Part shown: positions 34,316-42,732 of the stretch, piece after piece | Layout of the letters: every line of letters starts with the position of its first letter | How positions within the stretch are numbered: the stretch's first letter is position 1 | NCBI RefSeq assembly: GCF_000296815.2 | Contig: NZ_CAIT01000005.1 | Span: 248,001-312,000 of the forward strand | DNA from: Fibrisoma limi BUZ 3 | GTDB taxonomy: Bacteria; Bacteroidota; Bacteroidia; Cytophagales; Spirosomataceae | Length of the DNA: 64,000 bases | Direction of reading: 5' to 3' | Translations under genes and position numbers: made by a program | The notes under the pieces: model-generated | The model's input: the letters and a program-made list of their open reading frames with translations, nothing else | Told to the model about the DNA's origin: nothing | The model's database searches: none

Positions 34316-35581
34316 CTAAAGTTTTCCGCTTGACCGCCCTAACGCCAGTAATGCCAGTATCAGAAAGGCAGTCATTAAATACTTTTTCTTCCAGATGTAG
34401 ACGCCAACCAGCACAACGGCCGCAACTAGCAGTAGTAGCCAATCAACCGGCTTTACGCTCGTTATCGGAGCGTTGTACAGAACGGCCGGGAAAACGTCCG
34501 GCGTTGACTGTGTGCCGTAAGGGGTTGTACTGGTCAGGAAAGTATTAGATAGCGCCGTGTTCCAGTCGCTTGCAAACTGAGCTAAGGCAGGACCAAACAA
34601 ATGGTCATGTTGAGCAAATAAGCCGTTCCACTCAGTAGCGTTAAAATCCGGCCCTTTGTAGGTCTGCTTATAGGTCTGGATTAGTTCGGCTAACCCTTGC
34701 GCCGTTGTGGGGTCTGCCAGTGTGCCGGGAACCTGGCTTACTTGTTCCTGAACAACGACTAAGGCTAAATCCGGCTTATTGTACGTATTGCGTACATAAT
34801 CGAAAACGTAGCGAAAACGCTCTTTAAACGTTTCTTTGTCCGTTCCCCTATCGTTGTAGCCATGTTCTACTAAAATCGCTCTAACGCCCGTTTTTGGCAC
34901 GTAAGAAGCCATAACTACTTCCAACGGCTCGAAGGGTTGCCGGGTTGCCGGATTTGTTTGGCCGGGGGGTAGCTGCGTTCGGGTTTGGCCGGTTAGTAGC
35001 TGCCAGTTTTGCAGAATATTGGAACCACCGTAGGCGCAACCATAAAACAGCACTGGTACGCCCAACCGCTTTACCAACTTGTCCCCTAATTGGCCCCAAC
35101 TATCCGGCGTACCGTGATACGGCCCAACCTTACCCGTAAGCGGTCCAAACTGGTAGTTCTTCGTTGACAGATCATCGAGCAACGTTAGTACCCGCCCATC
35201 GGTCGCCGGTAGTTGGTTGGCTACATCGTGACCGCCTTGTATGAAGCTATGCCCGAACAATACAAACACTTCACCAGCTCCAACTTTCACGGTTTGGGTC
35301 AGGTTGCCAGCCGATACCGTAAGCGAATAAAAGCCGCCTGGCAGATCGACCGAACCGCCAAAATTCCCGGCCTTATCAACCGGAATTGTTCGGGTTATTG
35401 GTAAAGCGGCTTCGAGCGTTTGAACGTCCGATTGGGCAAACTTGATAGGGGTAAATACGGCCTTTACGTTCAACGTACCGGCCGGAACCGTACCGGCAAC
35501 GGGAACACTGGCAATGTTCTGGTTATTGCGTTGATAGACGCAATTAGCGAAAGGTTCGAGTAGGGTAAGGTTAGTTTGCAT
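34316..35581 (-). CDS. SGNH-hydrolase-like protein with C-terminal membrane anchor
   Basis: 421 residues from ATG 35581 (a TTG at 35590 gives a slightly longer frame). Residues about 1-110 are beta-rich. Block I is VFVLFGHSFIQGGHDV near 110-125 (GxS nucleophile), YGCAYGGSNILQNW near 195 may be block II, VEHGYND near 245 fits block III, and AQHDHLFGPAL near 330 fits the block V Asp and His. A C-terminal hydrophobic pair (DWLLLLVAAVVLVGVYIW, YLMTAFLILALLAL) anchors it. It could deacylate host glycans. This is the largest protein of the block. Confidence 0.65.
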   Translation of the reverse strand: MQTNLTLLEPFANCVYQRNNQNIASVPVAGTVPAGTLNVKAVFTPIKFAQSDVQTLEAALPITRTIPVDKAGNFGGSVDLPGGFYSLTVSAGNLTQTVKVGAGEVFVLFGHSFIQGGHDVANQLPATDGRVLTLLDDLSTKNYQFGPLTGKVGPYHGTPDSWGQLGDKLVKRLGVPVLFYGCAYGGSNILQNWQLLTGQTRTQLPPGQTNPATRQPFEPLEVVMASYVPKTGVRAILVEHGYNDRGTDKETFKERFRYVFDYVRNTYNKPDLALVVVQEQVSQVPGTLADPTTAQGLAELIQTYKQTYKGPDFNATEWNGLFAQHDHLFGPALAQFASDWNTALSNTFLTSTTPYGTQSTPDVFPAVLYNAPITSVKPVDWLLLLVAAVVLVGVYIWKKKYLMTAFLILALLALGRSSGKL

Positions 35582-36212
35582 GAGGAACAACCGCCGTTAA
35601 AAAATGAAGGATTGCGGCCAGTAGTGCCGCCAATACTGAGAGCCTGGCAGTAGGGCTAAGGCTTTGAAAATCGGTCTTTAAATCGTTGACACAGTAGCCC
35701 GAAACGAAAGCGTACAAGGAGATACAGACTAACCAGACAGAACCTAAAGCGGCCGTAATGCAATAGAAAATTTGCGCGGTTGATTTGAGCGCGAAGGAGA
35801 TAAACCCCATTTCTAATTTACCACTGGTAAAGTCTGCAAACAAGTAGGCTACGAACGCGAACATAGCCTTTAACAGTAGGCCGTTAATCGAGCGTAGGGT
35901 TTTGAGCTTTTTTGCCTGTACTCGTTCGGCTTCTGTTGGCAGTCCGTCAGGCAGTAGCCCTAATTCTTTCCGTAGCTGTAGGGCTTGCTCGTCTGCATCT
36001 TCAGCGTACTGGTAAAGTCTTTTTTTATCGTCTTCAGATGCCGCCTTAGCCGCTTGATTACGGTAGGCAGTAGCCTGGTCTTCGTACTGTGCAATAGCGT
36101 CGATTTGTTCCGCCCGTTGCCGTTCGGCCGCTTCTACTTTATCCGCTTCAATTTTGAGTAATTGAGCCTTTAGGCTTTGTTCGTCGGCCTGTAGTTCATC
36201 AAAGGTTTTCAT
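35571..36212 (-). CDS. Coiled-coil multi-pass membrane protein
   Basis: 213 residues. Residues 1-105 form a charged coiled coil (FDELQADEQSLKAQLLKIEADKVEAAERQ...), then three to four hydrophobic segments follow (GLLLKAMFAFVAYLFADF, FISFALKSTAQIFYCITAALGSVWLVCISLYAFVSG, LSVLAALLAAILHFLTAVV). No family recognised. The overlap of 11 bases with the SGNH gene implies coupled translation. Structure suggests a membrane scaffold protein. Confidence 0.65.
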   Translation of the reverse strand: MKTFDELQADEQSLKAQLLKIEADKVEAAERQRAEQIDAIAQYEDQATAYRNQAAKAASEDDKKRLYQYAEDADEQALQLRKELGLLPDGLPTEAERVQAKKLKTLRSINGLLLKAMFAFVAYLFADFTSGKLEMGFISFALKSTAQIFYCITAALGSVWLVCISLYAFVSGYCVNDLKTDFQSLSPTARLSVLAALLAAILHFLTAVVPHAN

Positions 36213-36221
36213 AGAGAAGGG

Positions 36222-36809
36222 TTAGGAGTTAGCCGGAACGAACCGGCCAATTTGCGCCTTTACGTCGCGGATAGTTATTAAGCCATCGCGGTTTGTATCG
36301 AGTACCTTGTTTAGCCGGTAACGGCGTCTATCGAGTTCGGTACGGCCGTTGGCCCGGTATAGTACCTGGTCGTCAGGACGCCCCAAAAAGGCCGGAGCAA
36401 ATACCACTATGTACACGTCGTACACGTCTTTCATACGGCCCCGGTAGGGCATGAAATAGCGTTCAACGTAAGCCAGTTGTTCAACCGGATTTAGTTGGCT
36501 GAGTTCCGCCGTTGTAGTGCCTAAACTTTGCGCCGTTCGGGGTATAAACTGGATAAGACCAACGGCCCCGGAATAGCGGTTTTTTGTGTTGGATCGAAAC
36601 GTTCCCCCGGTCTCGAATCGCATGACGATCATTAACCAGTCCGGTTTTACGGCCAGCCTTGCCGATACGGTTCTGACTTCTTCGACAAAAGCGGCCCGGT
36701 ATTGAGCCGGAACTTTATCGGAGTAGACTAACGTCTGTGGTTTCCAGTGCGTACCAGCCTGGCAGATGCTATTCACTGCCAGCAGCAGCGTGAGTAAAAA
36801 ACGTTTCAT
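36222..36809 (-). CDS. Secreted lytic-transglycosylase-like protein with EF-hand-type tail
   Basis: 195 residues from ATG 36809, with a signal peptide (KRFLLTLLLAVNSICQAG). The SLT/lysozyme-like fold includes the catalytic-type Glu in WLMIVMRFETGGTF near 60 and the GLIQFIPRTAQSLG stretch near 85. The C-terminal DTNRDGLITIRDVK is EF-hand or dockerin-like and may bind calcium. It is a close paralog of the next gene upstream, which has a membrane anchor instead of a signal peptide. Confidence 0.82.
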   Translation of the reverse strand: MKRFLLTLLLAVNSICQAGTHWKPQTLVYSDKVPAQYRAAFVEEVRTVSARLAVKPDWLMIVMRFETGGTFRSNTKNRYSGAVGLIQFIPRTAQSLGTTTAELSQLNPVEQLAYVERYFMPYRGRMKDVYDVYIVVFAPAFLGRPDDQVLYRANGRTELDRRRYRLNKVLDTNRDGLITIRDVKAQIGRFVPANS

Positions 36810-36829
36810 CAAGATCAAAGGAAGGTTAG

Positions 36830-36856
36830 AAAAAAGGCCGGGACGTTTGCCCGGCC
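36830..36856 (-). terminator. Terminator inside the minus-strand block
   Basis: GGCCGGG/CCCGGCC (36836-36842, 36850-36856) followed on the minus strand by six T. It separates the upstream part of the block from the transglycosylase onwards, so two transcription units are likely. Confidence 0.8.
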
Positions 36857-36900
36857 CGTTGCGGCTACCTATGTGGTATTTGAGCCGCCTACTGTTGGCC

Positions 36901-37203
36901 CTAATTGGCCGGTTTGATACTCGGAGCCAATAACCCGCTACAGCTTAGAAAAGCGGTTGTGTTGCTCAAACAAATGATTTGATACTTACCCTTTGCTAGC
37001 GTTCGCCGTTGGCCGGGTAGAAGCCGGTACATCGTGTTCATTACGGCGTTGCGTAAAGCCTGGTCCGTAATTTTATCCACGTCGTCTAATTCTTCTGACG
37101 GAATTGCATATACGTTGCCGATGCCGCTAACGTTAGCGATTTCACTAACATAGGGTAATTCCAGCGTTTGAGATTCTGTAATCAGTCGGGTAGAACGGGG
37201 CAT
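36901..37203 (-). CDS. Small protein of unknown function
   Basis: 100 residues, mixed composition with no signal peptide or membrane segment (LPYVSEIANVSGIGNVYAIPSEELDDVD, LLPGQRRTLAKGKYQIICLSNTTAFLSC). It starts 2 bases after the stop of the tail-anchored transglycosylase gene, which supports expression. A beta-rich structural protein is possible; no homology recognised. Confidence 0.6.
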   Translation of the reverse strand: MPRSTRLITESQTLELPYVSEIANVSGIGNVYAIPSEELDDVDKITDQALRNAVMNTMYRLLPGQRRTLAKGKYQIICLSNTTAFLSCSGLLAPSIKPAN

Positions 37204-37204
37204 T

Positions 37205-37783
37205 TTAAGAGAGTATTTTGGTTAAAAGAATTACACCGGCTACGGCTGCCAGAATTGGAACAGCCGGTTCCATCGGTGCGACATTTTCAAACCCGGCCGG
37301 AACGTACCGCTTAATGACTTCTTTGATTTCGCCTACGGTAATTACACCGTCATTGTTAGTATCGAGCGGCTTGTTGGCTGTATAGGCTTTTGAAGGTGAA
37401 ACGTACACTTTCTGAGCGTCAGGACGCCCGATGTAAGCCGGGGCAAATACAGCCATGTACACCTGGTACAAATCCGTCATTTTGCCTTTGTAGCGAGCCA
37501 AATACTTTTCTACCCAATCAAGTTGGGTAACGGCGTCCATCGTTCGGAGTTGGGCCAACGTTACGCCCAAACCGCTAATACCGTTCTGCGTAAACTGAAT
37601 CAGTCCGTAGGCTTCTGCGTTCGGGTTTTTGACCGATGCCGAAAACGTTCCAGCCGATTCAAACCGCATGACGATCATTAACCAATTCGGGTCAATCTGT
37701 AGCCGGTTGGAGACTGCAACAACCTTTTGAATGAAAGCCGAACGGTAAGCGGCCGGTACTAAGTTTTCGTAAGCAAGTGCCAT
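37205..37783 (-). CDS. Tail-anchored lytic-transglycosylase-like protein with EF-hand-type motif
   Basis: 192 residues with no signal peptide. The catalytic-type Glu lies in WLMIVMRFESAGTF near 45, followed by AYGLIQFTQNGISGLG near 66. The EF-hand-like DTNNDGVITVGEIKEVIKRYVP is near 146, and the last 15 residues form a tail anchor (PILAAVAGVILLTKILS). About half the residues match the paralog at 36222 by eye. A virion-associated peptidoglycan hydrolase held in an internal or host membrane is a good fit. Confidence 0.82.
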   Translation of the reverse strand: MALAYENLVPAAYRSAFIQKVVAVSNRLQIDPNWLMIVMRFESAGTFSASVKNPNAEAYGLIQFTQNGISGLGVTLAQLRTMDAVTQLDWVEKYLARYKGKMTDLYQVYMAVFAPAYIGRPDAQKVYVSPSKAYTANKPLDTNNDGVITVGEIKEVIKRYVPAGFENVAPMEPAVPILAAVAGVILLTKILS

Positions 37784-37784
37784 A

Positions 37785-38453
37785 TTAAGAGATCGTTACA
37801 GAGCCTTTGTGAACGTACACCTTCACATCATACAGGAAGTCGAACCAGTGCGGAGTTTTGACAATTACGAACCGTTCCTTTTTGCCCGTTACGGTCAAAT
37901 CTGCTTCACCGTCATACGTGCCGATTACTTCACCGGCTTTTGCTTGCCGTAGGATGTTTTGCGGCTTATCGAAGACGCGAAGATTTACGGTTTGCTTTGC
38001 CTTTACCTGTTTTGTGTAGTTGCTCGAAGTTCCCCCGGTTGGCGTAGTCGGTACGGTTGGATTAGAACCCCGTTTGTAGATAATGTCGTAGAACTTCTGT
38101 AGATCGGTCCTACTCAATTCGCTTTGCAGATCAAGCGTTAGTTCGGAGCCGTAAAGCACTCGGTAAGAGTCGGCAACGGCTGAATAGTCTTTAATCTGCT
38201 GGGCTGTCTGAAAGATCAAATCAACGTCCGTACCGTCTACTGACATCAGCATACCAACGCCCGAACGGTTCATTGCATCCCGTAGGGCTTGCGCCTGTTG
38301 GGTATTCGTATCGGTTCCGGCCGTGTCGAGATAGGTTTGTTTTTTAGACTTCGAGAAACCACTAACAACCAGATATACGGCCAATAAGGTTAAAGCCACA
38401 ATAAGCAGGTTATTATAAGCACCGTCGTTTGCTTTCTGTAATCTATCTTCCAC
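37785..38453 (-). CDS. Membrane-anchored protein with annexin-like helix and SH3-like tail
   Basis: 222 residues from GTG 38453. One N-terminal hydrophobic segment (LLIVALTLLAVYLVVSGFS, about 17-35), then a helical region that includes LFGSELTLDLQSELSRTDLQKFYDII-like sequence (near 120), recalling annexin-type helices. A Thr/Gly linker and a beta-rich SH3-like end follow (VKAKQTVNLRVFDKPQNILRQAKAGEVIGTYDGEADL). The stop nearly touches the next gene. Structural role likely. Confidence 0.68.
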   Translation of the reverse strand: MEDRLQKANDGAYNNLLIVALTLLAVYLVVSGFSKSKKQTYLDTAGTDTNTQQAQALRDAMNRSGVGMLMSVDGTDVDLIFQTAQQIKDYSAVADSYRVLYGSELTLDLQSELSRTDLQKFYDIIYKRGSNPTVPTTPTGGTSSNYTKQVKAKQTVNLRVFDKPQNILRQAKAGEVIGTYDGEADLTVTGKKERFVIVKTPHWFDFLYDVKVYVHKGSVTIS

Positions 38454-38488
38454 GGTCAGAGCGAATTAAAGGTTTAGGAATAGTCGTT

Positions 38489-38815
38489 TTATGAGCGTCT
38501 ATGCTTGCGCCGTAGGCGTCTGCTACGCTTGATTGTGTTGGTCTTGCCACTACCGGCCTGGCTGCACCATTTGGCGTATTGGCGTTGTGGGAACCACGTC
38601 GGTTTACTGGAGCCGTTGCCGTATTTGTCAACAGATGCCAGTACCGGCCGTTCGTCGTTGGCCGTTGTGGGTTGTTCAGTCGTTGAGCCACTGCCTGAAC
38701 CGTTGGTCTGTGCGATTTGGGCGTTTTCAGCCCGTACCGGAACCGATGCCGTTCCGCCCAACATACTAGCCATTGCCAGCGCAAAAGCAGAGCCTAAAAG
38801 CGTCCGTTTCTTCAT
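38489..38815 (-). CDS. Exported small Gly/Ser-containing basic protein
   Basis: 108 residues. A signal peptide (MKKRTLLGSAFALAMASMLGGTASVPVRA) is followed by a Gly/Ser linker (NGSGSGSTTEQP) and a basic Arg/Lys tail (IKRSRRLRRKHRRS). Starts 4 bases after the upstream gene, which favours this frame over the overlapping one from 38784. The export signal within a phage-type block is unusual and suggests assembly through the cell envelope. Confidence 0.62.
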   Translation of the reverse strand: MKKRTLLGSAFALAMASMLGGTASVPVRAENAQIAQTNGSGSGSTTEQPTTANDERPVLASVDKYGNGSSKPTWFPQRQYAKWCSQAGSGKTNTIKRSRRLRRKHRRS

Positions 38816-38819
38816 CGGC

Positions 38820-39164
38820 TTATTTCACAAAGGTTTTCACGATGGACCAGAACGGAACCTTTTCGACCAGTGCCGGAAAAGCGTCTTCAATGTCCGTTAG
38901 CTTGATCGTACCGGCGTCTGACTTCTTTTTCAGTTCCAGACATTTGCCGATGTTTTCCGGCGTAAGAACCTGCTTAGAAAATTCGGGGTCTGCTTCGATG
39001 CCTTCCGTAATTTTCTCAATCACCGTTACGGCCGTAACCGTGTCCCCGGTTGCATCTTCAAGGGCGTTAAACATTCGGATAAACAGCCCTTCTACGTAGT
39101 CTTTGGTAATTTCCTGCACTTCGTTCGTGTTCGAGTGCAGGGTAATAGCTTGGTTGGTTTTCAT
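38820..39164 (-). CDS. Small acidic protein of unknown function
   Basis: 114 residues, acidic and helical: EVQEITKDYVEGLFIRMFNALEDA, TVTAVTVIEKITEGIEADPEFSKQVL, NIGKCLELKKKSDAGTIKLTDIEDAFPALV. No signal or membrane segment. The leader carries the block's recurrent CTAAC-type motif. No family recognised. Confidence 0.6.
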   Translation of the reverse strand: MKTNQAITLHSNTNEVQEITKDYVEGLFIRMFNALEDATGDTVTAVTVIEKITEGIEADPEFSKQVLTPENIGKCLELKKKSDAGTIKLTDIEDAFPALVEKVPFWSIVKTFVK

Positions 39165-39203
39165 GTGTTAGGGTAGAGGTTTGGGGTTGCAAGGGGAAAG
39201 GGG

Positions 39204-39761
39204 TTATCCGAACAGCTTACCGCCCGAAAAAACCTTTTTCATTTCACTTGCTGCCTGGACGGTATCAGACACTTTTTTAGTCGTGTCTAAGAAGTTCGGT
39301 ATTCCGTCTTTGTCGTCGTCAGCTAAGTACTTTTCAATCTTTTCAACCCGCTTTACAAGGTCTTTCACCATTTCAGCCATTGGGCCAAACTGTTGGCTCA
39401 TTTGCTCGAATAGCAACGTTCTGCGGGTTTCTTCCTGAATGGTTTTTAGTACGTGGTCAGGAACCCCGTAAGCGTTGGTAGAAAGTGCCGTTTGCATAGC
39501 TGTAGCAGGTTGAGCCGGGGCATTTGCCGACGTGTTGAATGAGATTTGAACGGCTCCCGAATGGTTGTTCTCTTTGTCTGACGACTTGAGCCGGTAGTTA
39601 CCGTCTGGTAACAGACCGACAGAGTTTTGCAAGTGTGCTATACTGTCGTCTAAGTTGTCCGACTTGGTGTACTGTCCGACTTTCGTAGTGCCTGAAAACA
39701 GCCACCAATACGGCGTATGATTTAGCCGTAGGTGTTCAATTGCATTACTCAGATTAGCCAT
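39204..39761 (-). CDS. Protein of unknown function with coiled-coil C-terminus
   Basis: 185 residues. The N-terminal 75 residues are globular with many Trp/Tyr (NHTPYWWLFSGTTKVGQYTKS), and a Ala/Pro/Thr linker follows. A helical part (VLKTIQEETRRTLLFEQMSQQFGPMAEMVKDLVKRVEKIEKYL) then leads to an acidic DDDKDGIPNFLDTTKK stretch that resembles a calcium-binding loop. No signal peptide. Function unknown; structural role suspected from its place. Confidence 0.6.
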   Translation of the reverse strand: MANLSNAIEHLRLNHTPYWWLFSGTTKVGQYTKSDNLDDSIAHLQNSVGLLPDGNYRLKSSDKENNHSGAVQISFNTSANAPAQPATAMQTALSTNAYGVPDHVLKTIQEETRRTLLFEQMSQQFGPMAEMVKDLVKRVEKIEKYLADDDKDGIPNFLDTTKKVSDTVQAASEMKKVFSGGKLFG

Positions 39762-39790
39762 GTTCGGGGTAGTGGGTTAAAGGATGAGAA

Positions 39791-39858
39791 ACAGCCCGGC
39801 CGCAACCCTGCAACGCATCCTACAGGCAGGGGAGAGATTACTACGGCCGGGGGGCTGT
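39791..39858 (-). terminator. Long imperfect hairpin after the 58-residue gene
   Basis: ACAGCCC/GGCCG (39791-39802) pairs with CGGCC and GGGCTGT (39844-39858) with a 3-base bulge and a 41-base loop. The T-run is weak, so it may be a terminator or a processing signal. Confidence 0.45.
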
Positions 39859-40035
39859 TTATTTCTTCGACTTAAGTTTTCGCACGTCAGAAATCAGCTT
39901 TTTCTTACGCGCTTTCTGCTTGATAAGCTCTGCATTGTATTTGTCAACGTCTTTGCAATCAGCAAAGTGACGCGCCCAAACTTCCTCAGAAGCAGTAGAC
40001 TTAGGAGATTTCTTGTACTTTTTCGGCTTTGCCAT
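39859..40035 (-). CDS. Small basic protein (58 residues)
   Basis: Read directly from the strand: ATG 40035 gives MAKPKKYKKSPKSTASEEVW and continues to stop 39859. Very rich in Lys, with a helical C-terminal half (KYNAELIKQKARKKKLISDVRKLKSKK). A small nucleic-acid-binding or DNA-condensing virion protein is a natural guess. The start is preceded by CTTAACC, as for other genes of the block. The hairpin begins right at the stop. Confidence 0.6.
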   Translation of the reverse strand: MAKPKKYKKSPKSTASEEVWARHFADCKDVDKYNAELIKQKARKKKLISDVRKLKSKK

Positions 40036-40131
40036 TTTTCGAGATGGTTAAGGATTTGAGAAAGTAAACCGGGTCTTACTGCCTGTTCAGGTTGCCCGGT
40101 TCTATCGTCGTCGGGTTGGGGTTATCGAGTT

Positions 40132-40719
<588 letters not shown>

Positions 40720-40759
40720 TGAATTAAGGGTTTGGTTAAAAAAGAGAATTGATTAAGGG

Positions 40760-41233
40760 TTAGCGTTTAGTACTTTGGGGTTGCCTGAAAAACAGGAAGT
40801 AAAAGAAGGTCAGAACGGCCCCGAACGTCAGAATCAATACTTTCGGGTCTGTGAAATCAAGGTTAAATACCCGGCTCGAAGTATCCGGCGCTTGGTTGGT
40901 TGCGCCTACCTTTTGCCCCGTATCGGTATCAATGAAGGTGTAGCCACCCTGCACTAAATTCTGATTTCGAATGATGCCGTTTTTAGTCAGTACTGTTAGT
41001 GCCTTATCGCCGTATTTCAGAATAAAATCCAGCGTGTTAGCCAGCTTCGTATTACCGCTTGTTTGGGCTTCTGTTTTAGCGGTCGTCACATCGGCCGTTA
41101 GTTTTGGGTCTGACGGAGTTGTATAAGACCAGCCAACGTTTTCGTAGAAGTCCCTGAACGCCTGGTAGTCGTTGTCAGGATTGTAATAGACGCTCCATTG
41201 GTCGCCTATGCTGTAGGGTACGTCGTCATTCAT
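40760..41233 (-). CDS. C-terminally anchored protein of unknown function
   Basis: 157 residues. A polar N-terminal region with many Asp/Asn/Tyr (YSIGDQWSVYYNPDNDYQAFRDFYENVGW) is followed by a helical segment and a C-terminal hydrophobic anchor (ILTFGAVLTFFYFLFFR, about 130-147) with a basic tail. The gene is 3 bases from the next upstream gene. One of several tail-anchored proteins of this block. Confidence 0.65.
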   Translation of the reverse strand: MNDDVPYSIGDQWSVYYNPDNDYQAFRDFYENVGWSYTTPSDPKLTADVTTAKTEAQTSGNTKLANTLDFILKYGDKALTVLTKNGIIRNQNLVQGGYTFIDTDTGQKVGATNQAPDTSSRVFNLDFTDPKVLILTFGAVLTFFYFLFFRQPQSTKR

Positions 41234-41236
41234 AGT

Positions 41237-41695
41237 TTACAGGATTTGTTTATAATCAAACTCGAACGACTGTTTTACAGGCACTTGGAACCCTTCGGCA
41301 TAAACTAAGCCGTCCAGCGTCAACCCAATCTTACCCGACTTGAACAGGTTCACAATTGAACCGGCTGCGCTGAGTAGATCAAAGTAGGAGATCGTAACCC
41401 GAACGGGTAGGGTCGTTTGGCCTTTGGGTGTTATCGTCGTGGGTTGCAGAACCAGCGCCTTACCCAAAAACTTACCGGCAGATAGCACGTCGAAATCAGC
41501 CGATTTAACGTTTACCGAACCGCTAGAAACGTTCTGCGTATTAAGCGGCAGATCAAACGAAATTTGTCCACCTTTCAGGCTTATGTTTTTGGGTAGCCCG
41601 ACGTTAAATTCTAATTGTTTGGCCGTATTAACCTTGTTCAGAATGTAGAGAACAAGCATTAGCACGATTGCCAGAATTATAAAACCCTGCTTCAT
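41237..41695 (-). CDS. Membrane-anchored LEA-like beta protein
   Basis: 152 residues from ATG 41695, directly after the upstream stop (a TTG at 41734 would overlap by 38 bases). N-terminal anchor KQGFIILAIVLMLVLYILN, then a beta-rich region with the pattern of the LEA14/WHy-type fold (GGQISFDLPLNTQNVSSGSVNVKSADFDVLSAG, RVTISYFDLLSAAGSIVNLF, LTLDGLVYAEGFQVPVKQSFEFDY). The fold resemblance is by eye only. Confidence 0.65.
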   Translation of the reverse strand: MKQGFIILAIVLMLVLYILNKVNTAKQLEFNVGLPKNISLKGGQISFDLPLNTQNVSSGSVNVKSADFDVLSAGKFLGKALVLQPTTITPKGQTTLPVRVTISYFDLLSAAGSIVNLFKSGKIGLTLDGLVYAEGFQVPVKQSFEFDYKQIL

Positions 41696-41696
41696 T

Positions 41697-42374
41697 TTAC
41701 CGGCGTTTTTGGTTGCGTCTGCGATACCAGACAAGTAGTAGAAAGAGTAAACCCATGCCAGCCAGATAGTACCACGTCTGTACGGCCGTTGGTGCGTTGC
41801 TCGTTGAGTCCGTTGTGGTCGTGTTTGGCGTCGGTGTAACCTGTAGTTCGTCTACCAGACTCTTACGGATTTCAGCTAATTGTCCGGCGTCTTTTACGTA
41901 GTCCTGTAGTAAGGTTTGTAGCTTGTATTGCTCGATTTGTTGCGCGGCTGCTTCCTTACCGGAAAAGTAGGTAGCAAGCGGACCGACATACGGAATAAGC
42001 GACAGTACCGACGTTACAGCTTTAGAAATCGTATCGTAGTTTGATGAACCCGACGATTTGAGCGCCTTAAGCAGTTGGTCCGTTCGTGCCTTAATAAAAG
42101 CTACCCGGCTGTCAATCGCTTTTAAGCGTTCGTTTATCCAGTCAATTCGAGCCTGTTTTGTAGTGCCTTGAAACGGCACTTTCACGGCGTTTGTAGTCGT
42201 TACAGCGTCTTCATTCGTCTTACGTATCTGTTCTCTTACATTTTCAGGTAGGTAATGATCTTCCTTACCAGCAACACAGAAACCAAACACTTCCAGCTTG
42301 CAAGTTGTGAAGACAACTACATCGGGGTCGAATACGTCGATTGTTCCCGTATATGTCTGGTTAGTGTCTGCCAT
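41697..42374 (-). CDS. C-terminally anchored helical protein, first gene of the block
   Basis: 225 residues from ATG 42374. A N-terminal beta stretch with two Cys (VFTTCKLEVFGFCVAGKEDHYLP) is followed by helical coiled regions and a hydrophobic middle (ITSVLSLIPYVGPLATYFSG). A Thr/Asn/Ser-rich linker (TPTPNTTTTDSTSNAPTA) precedes a C-terminal anchor (WYYLAGMGLLFLLLVWY) with RRRNQKRR tail. Probable membrane-attached structural protein. Divergent from the SSB operon. Confidence 0.65.
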   Translation of the reverse strand: MADTNQTYTGTIDVFDPDVVVFTTCKLEVFGFCVAGKEDHYLPENVREQIRKTNEDAVTTTNAVKVPFQGTTKQARIDWINERLKAIDSRVAFIKARTDQLLKALKSSGSSNYDTISKAVTSVLSLIPYVGPLATYFSGKEAAAQQIEQYKLQTLLQDYVKDAGQLAEIRKSLVDELQVTPTPNTTTTDSTSNAPTAVQTWYYLAGMGLLFLLLVWYRRRNQKRR

Positions 42375-42416
42375 GTTCGCCGTTTTTTTGTTTCAGCGAT
42401 ACAATATTAGTATGGA

Positions 42417-42448
42417 TTTGAATTAGGATTTTAGTTTGTGTATCTTAG
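42417..42448 (+). promoter_or_regulatory. Candidate promoter of the SSB operon
   Basis: TTTG at 42417-42420, 20 bases, TATCTTAG at 42441-42448 (one mismatch to TAnnTTTG), 37 bases before ATG 42486. It lies in the 111-base gap between the divergent structural block and SSB operon. Confidence 0.5.
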
Positions 42449-42485
42449 TGTCACAATAGTAGAATAAACCCTTATATATCCCTGT

Positions 42486-42704
42486 ATGAGCCAGTTAGCA
42501 GACGTAATTACACAAGGGGCATTTAATAAAAAGCAGCTTTTAGAGATGTACGGTAATGTCGATATGAAGACGTTTGAAGACTGGATACAGGATATAAAAA
42601 CGCCGATTCGATGGAGAAAGGGAAAGCAGGTATTTCCACCTAAAGTAGTTCAACAGATTATTGAACACATTGGGCAACCAATCAGAATAAAAGTGCTTAA
42701 CTAA
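42486..42704 (+). CDS. Small DNA-binding-like protein (excisionase/AlpA-like)
   Basis: 72 residues. FNKKQLLEMYGNVDMKTFEDWIQDI near 13-37 resembles a winged-helix or helix-turn-helix of small phage regulators, and FPPKVVQQIIEHIG follows. It precedes SSB by 28 bases on the same strand. Could be a regulator or an excisionase; I see no conserved catalytic motif. Confidence 0.55.
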   Translation: MSQLADVITQGAFNKKQLLEMYGNVDMKTFEDWIQDIKTPIRWRKGKQVFPPKVVQQIIEHIGQPIRIKVLN

Positions 42705-42732
42705 CTGCAACTATTTTAACCACCTATATAGA

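Noticed and set aside
38443..38784. Overlapping minus-strand 113-residue frame
   Set aside because: Basic and unstructured; the frame from 38815 has a signal peptide and starts right after the upstream gene.
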